This document shows positions 34,864 through 35,763 of a stretch of DNA of 35,763 bases, one piece after another. This DNA comes from Ignavibacteriota bacterium. GTDB taxonomy: Bacteria > Bacteroidota > Ignavibacteria > Kapaibacteriales > UBA2268. The position numbers and the translations under genes were made by a program. The stretch lies in the NCBI GenBank assembly GCA_020437395.1, contig JAGQWJ010000014.1, positions 1-35,763 of the forward strand, in the 5' to 3' direction. The notes beneath the pieces are model-generated. The model ran no database searches. It had not been told where the DNA came from and worked only from the letters and a program-made list of their open reading frames with translations. Position 1 is the first letter of the stretch; each line of letters begins with the position of its first letter.

Positions 34864-35763
34864 TTATTGACCAATTTCAAATAAGAATTTCCAACCAGGG
34901 ACATTTCCAAATTGAGTAATAGGGTCAAAACCATAGCCATAGCTGAAACCAATTATACCAATAGGATTCAAAAGCATTTTTAGTCCCATACCTGCTGATC
35001 GTTTCAAGTCAAAAAGGTCAGCACCTCCAAAATTGTCCCACACGTTACCAGCCATAGCAAATCCGTAGAAATAAATCGGCATAGGGTTAAGAGTTAGCGC
35101 TAATCTTAACTCTGCTGAGAATTTTGCGTGTAGTTTTCCACCAATATTTTCTAAATCTCCGTCACCGTAACCCCTAAAAGGTATTGTTCCAAAGTTGGAA
35201 AGACCTGCTCCACCCATTCTATAAAGTTCAATTGGGGCTATTGTTGTATCGTTTTCTATACCATCTATGTAGCCCATCTGCGCACCTAAGTAAAGCACAA
35301 CTCTATCTTGTTCTTCAAACCTATATAGGGCATTATAAAAATCAAAATACATTTCTGATTTGAAAAAGTCAGTTTGTCCTATACCTACGGCTCCCATAGC
35401 CCAATTGTTCGTAAATCTGAATTTTGATCCTTGCGATGGGAAGAAAAGCTCATTAGTGTTATTACGAGAGATACTTCCACCAAGAGTAATTTCGTTATAT
35501 TTACCAGGTCTGTAGAACTGGCTATTAACTCCGGCTTGCTCGCTAATGTCATTTAGTTGGAATTGGAAACTACCATCAACCCTGAAATAATCATCCGGCC
35601 ATTTGACACGTCGCCCTATGTTCAATCTAAAACCTCGCCGTTGCAATTTAAGTGTTGAAAAATTGTAGTAAATATCGAATACATTAAAACCAACAGTAGT
35701 TGGTTCATCAAATAGCCAAGGTTCTGTAAAACCCAAAGAAAAGTTTCTATATCTATTCGATTG
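34864..35763 (-). CDS. bamA: BamA outer-membrane assembly factor, C-terminal part (5' end beyond the window)
   Basis: The frame is open to the window edge, giving 299 residues of the C-terminal beta-barrel. Seen features are FSLGFTEPWLFDEPTTVGF, NNTNELFFPSQGSKFRF, FRGYGDGDLENIGGKLHAKFSAELRLAL and GMGLKMLLNPIGIIGFSYGYGFD, all typical of BamA/Omp85. BamA inserts outer-membrane proteins. The product ends GWKFLFEIGQ followed by TAA, then a TTT codon and TGA. Relatives end IG-x-x-F/W, so a stop seems to replace the penultimate codon and remove the terminal Phe of the beta-signal. The strand context (bamA, skp, skp, lpxD) confirms the assignment. Confidence 0.93.
   Translation of the reverse strand, partial: QSNRYRNFSLGFTEPWLFDEPTTVGFNVFDIYYNFSTLKLQRRGFRLNIGRRVKWPDDYFRVDGSFQFQLNDISEQAGVNSQFYRPGKYNEITLGGSISRNNTNELFFPSQGSKFRFTNNWAMGAVGIGQTDFFKSEMYFDFYNALYRFEEQDRVVLYLGAQMGYIDGIENDTTIAPIELYRMGGAGLSNFGTIPFRGYGDGDLENIGGKLHAKFSAELRLALTLNPMPIYFYGFAMAGNVWDNFGGADLFDLKRSAGMGLKMLLNPIGIIGFSYGYGFDPITQFGNVPGWKFLFEIGQ

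Overview
The window reads as chromosome from an A+T-rich, Gram-negative member of the Bacteroidota/Chlorobiota (FCB) side of the tree, perhaps an Ignavibacteria- or Kapabacteria-like lineage; the lineage below phylum is inference. The evidence is an LpxC-FabZ fusion gene, several secreted proteins ending in type IX secretion (T9SS) sorting domains with a YPNP motif, a Bacteroidota-style promoter (TTTG-N19-TAnnTTTG) in front of an initiator tRNA, and few Shine-Dalgarno sequences. Most genes are housekeeping or envelope functions. No insertion sequence, phage gene or CRISPR array was seen.

Layout. 1-2368: minus-strand initiator tRNA and a secreted M1 metallopeptidase. 2449-6653: plus-strand aldo/keto reductase, a distantly FliK-like protein and a malic enzyme-phosphotransacetylase fusion, closed by two terminators. 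6796-11975: minus-strand block of secreted proteins (Asp-box propeller, 28-cysteine protein, cysteine-free gingipain-like protein), with a 489-bp gap holding a 14-copy CATAA array and a structured RNA candidate. 12065-14791: apaG, an mlaE-type permease, trmB-like and mscS-like genes, tightly packed. 14858-17230: large T9SS Asp-box protein. 17365-19539: lpxC/fabZ and lpxA. 19871-25029: sugar-phosphate transferase, outer-membrane protein, ssb, HAD phosphatase, cmk and ispH, ending at a strong terminator. 25146-26789: T9SS subtilisin. 26808-28640: glmS on the minus strand. 28798-32197: a very A+T-rich minus-strand cassette. 32542-35763: lpxD, two Skp/OmpH chaperones and the 3' part of bamA, transcribed leftward.

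How the genes fit together. Lipid A and envelope biogenesis recurs: GlmS makes glucosamine-6-P, LpxA/LpxC/LpxD perform the first three lipid A steps, BamA and Skp assemble outer-membrane proteins, and an MlaE-type permease moves lipids. The usual bamA-skp-lpxD-lpxC/fabZ-lpxA neighbourhood is split into two blocks here. T9SS cargo is the second theme.

The most promising undescribed unit is the 28798-32197 cassette. It has two small cysteine-rich lipoprotein-like genes followed, with overlapping ends, by two paralogous exported thioredoxin-fold proteins (CGPC and CAPC) that share a long unrecognised N-terminal region. The first lipoprotein has an in-frame TGA exactly where the lipobox cysteine should be. 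A second apparent nonsense codon removes the last two residues of BamA, including the terminal Phe of its beta-signal. Both could be real mutations or consensus errors.
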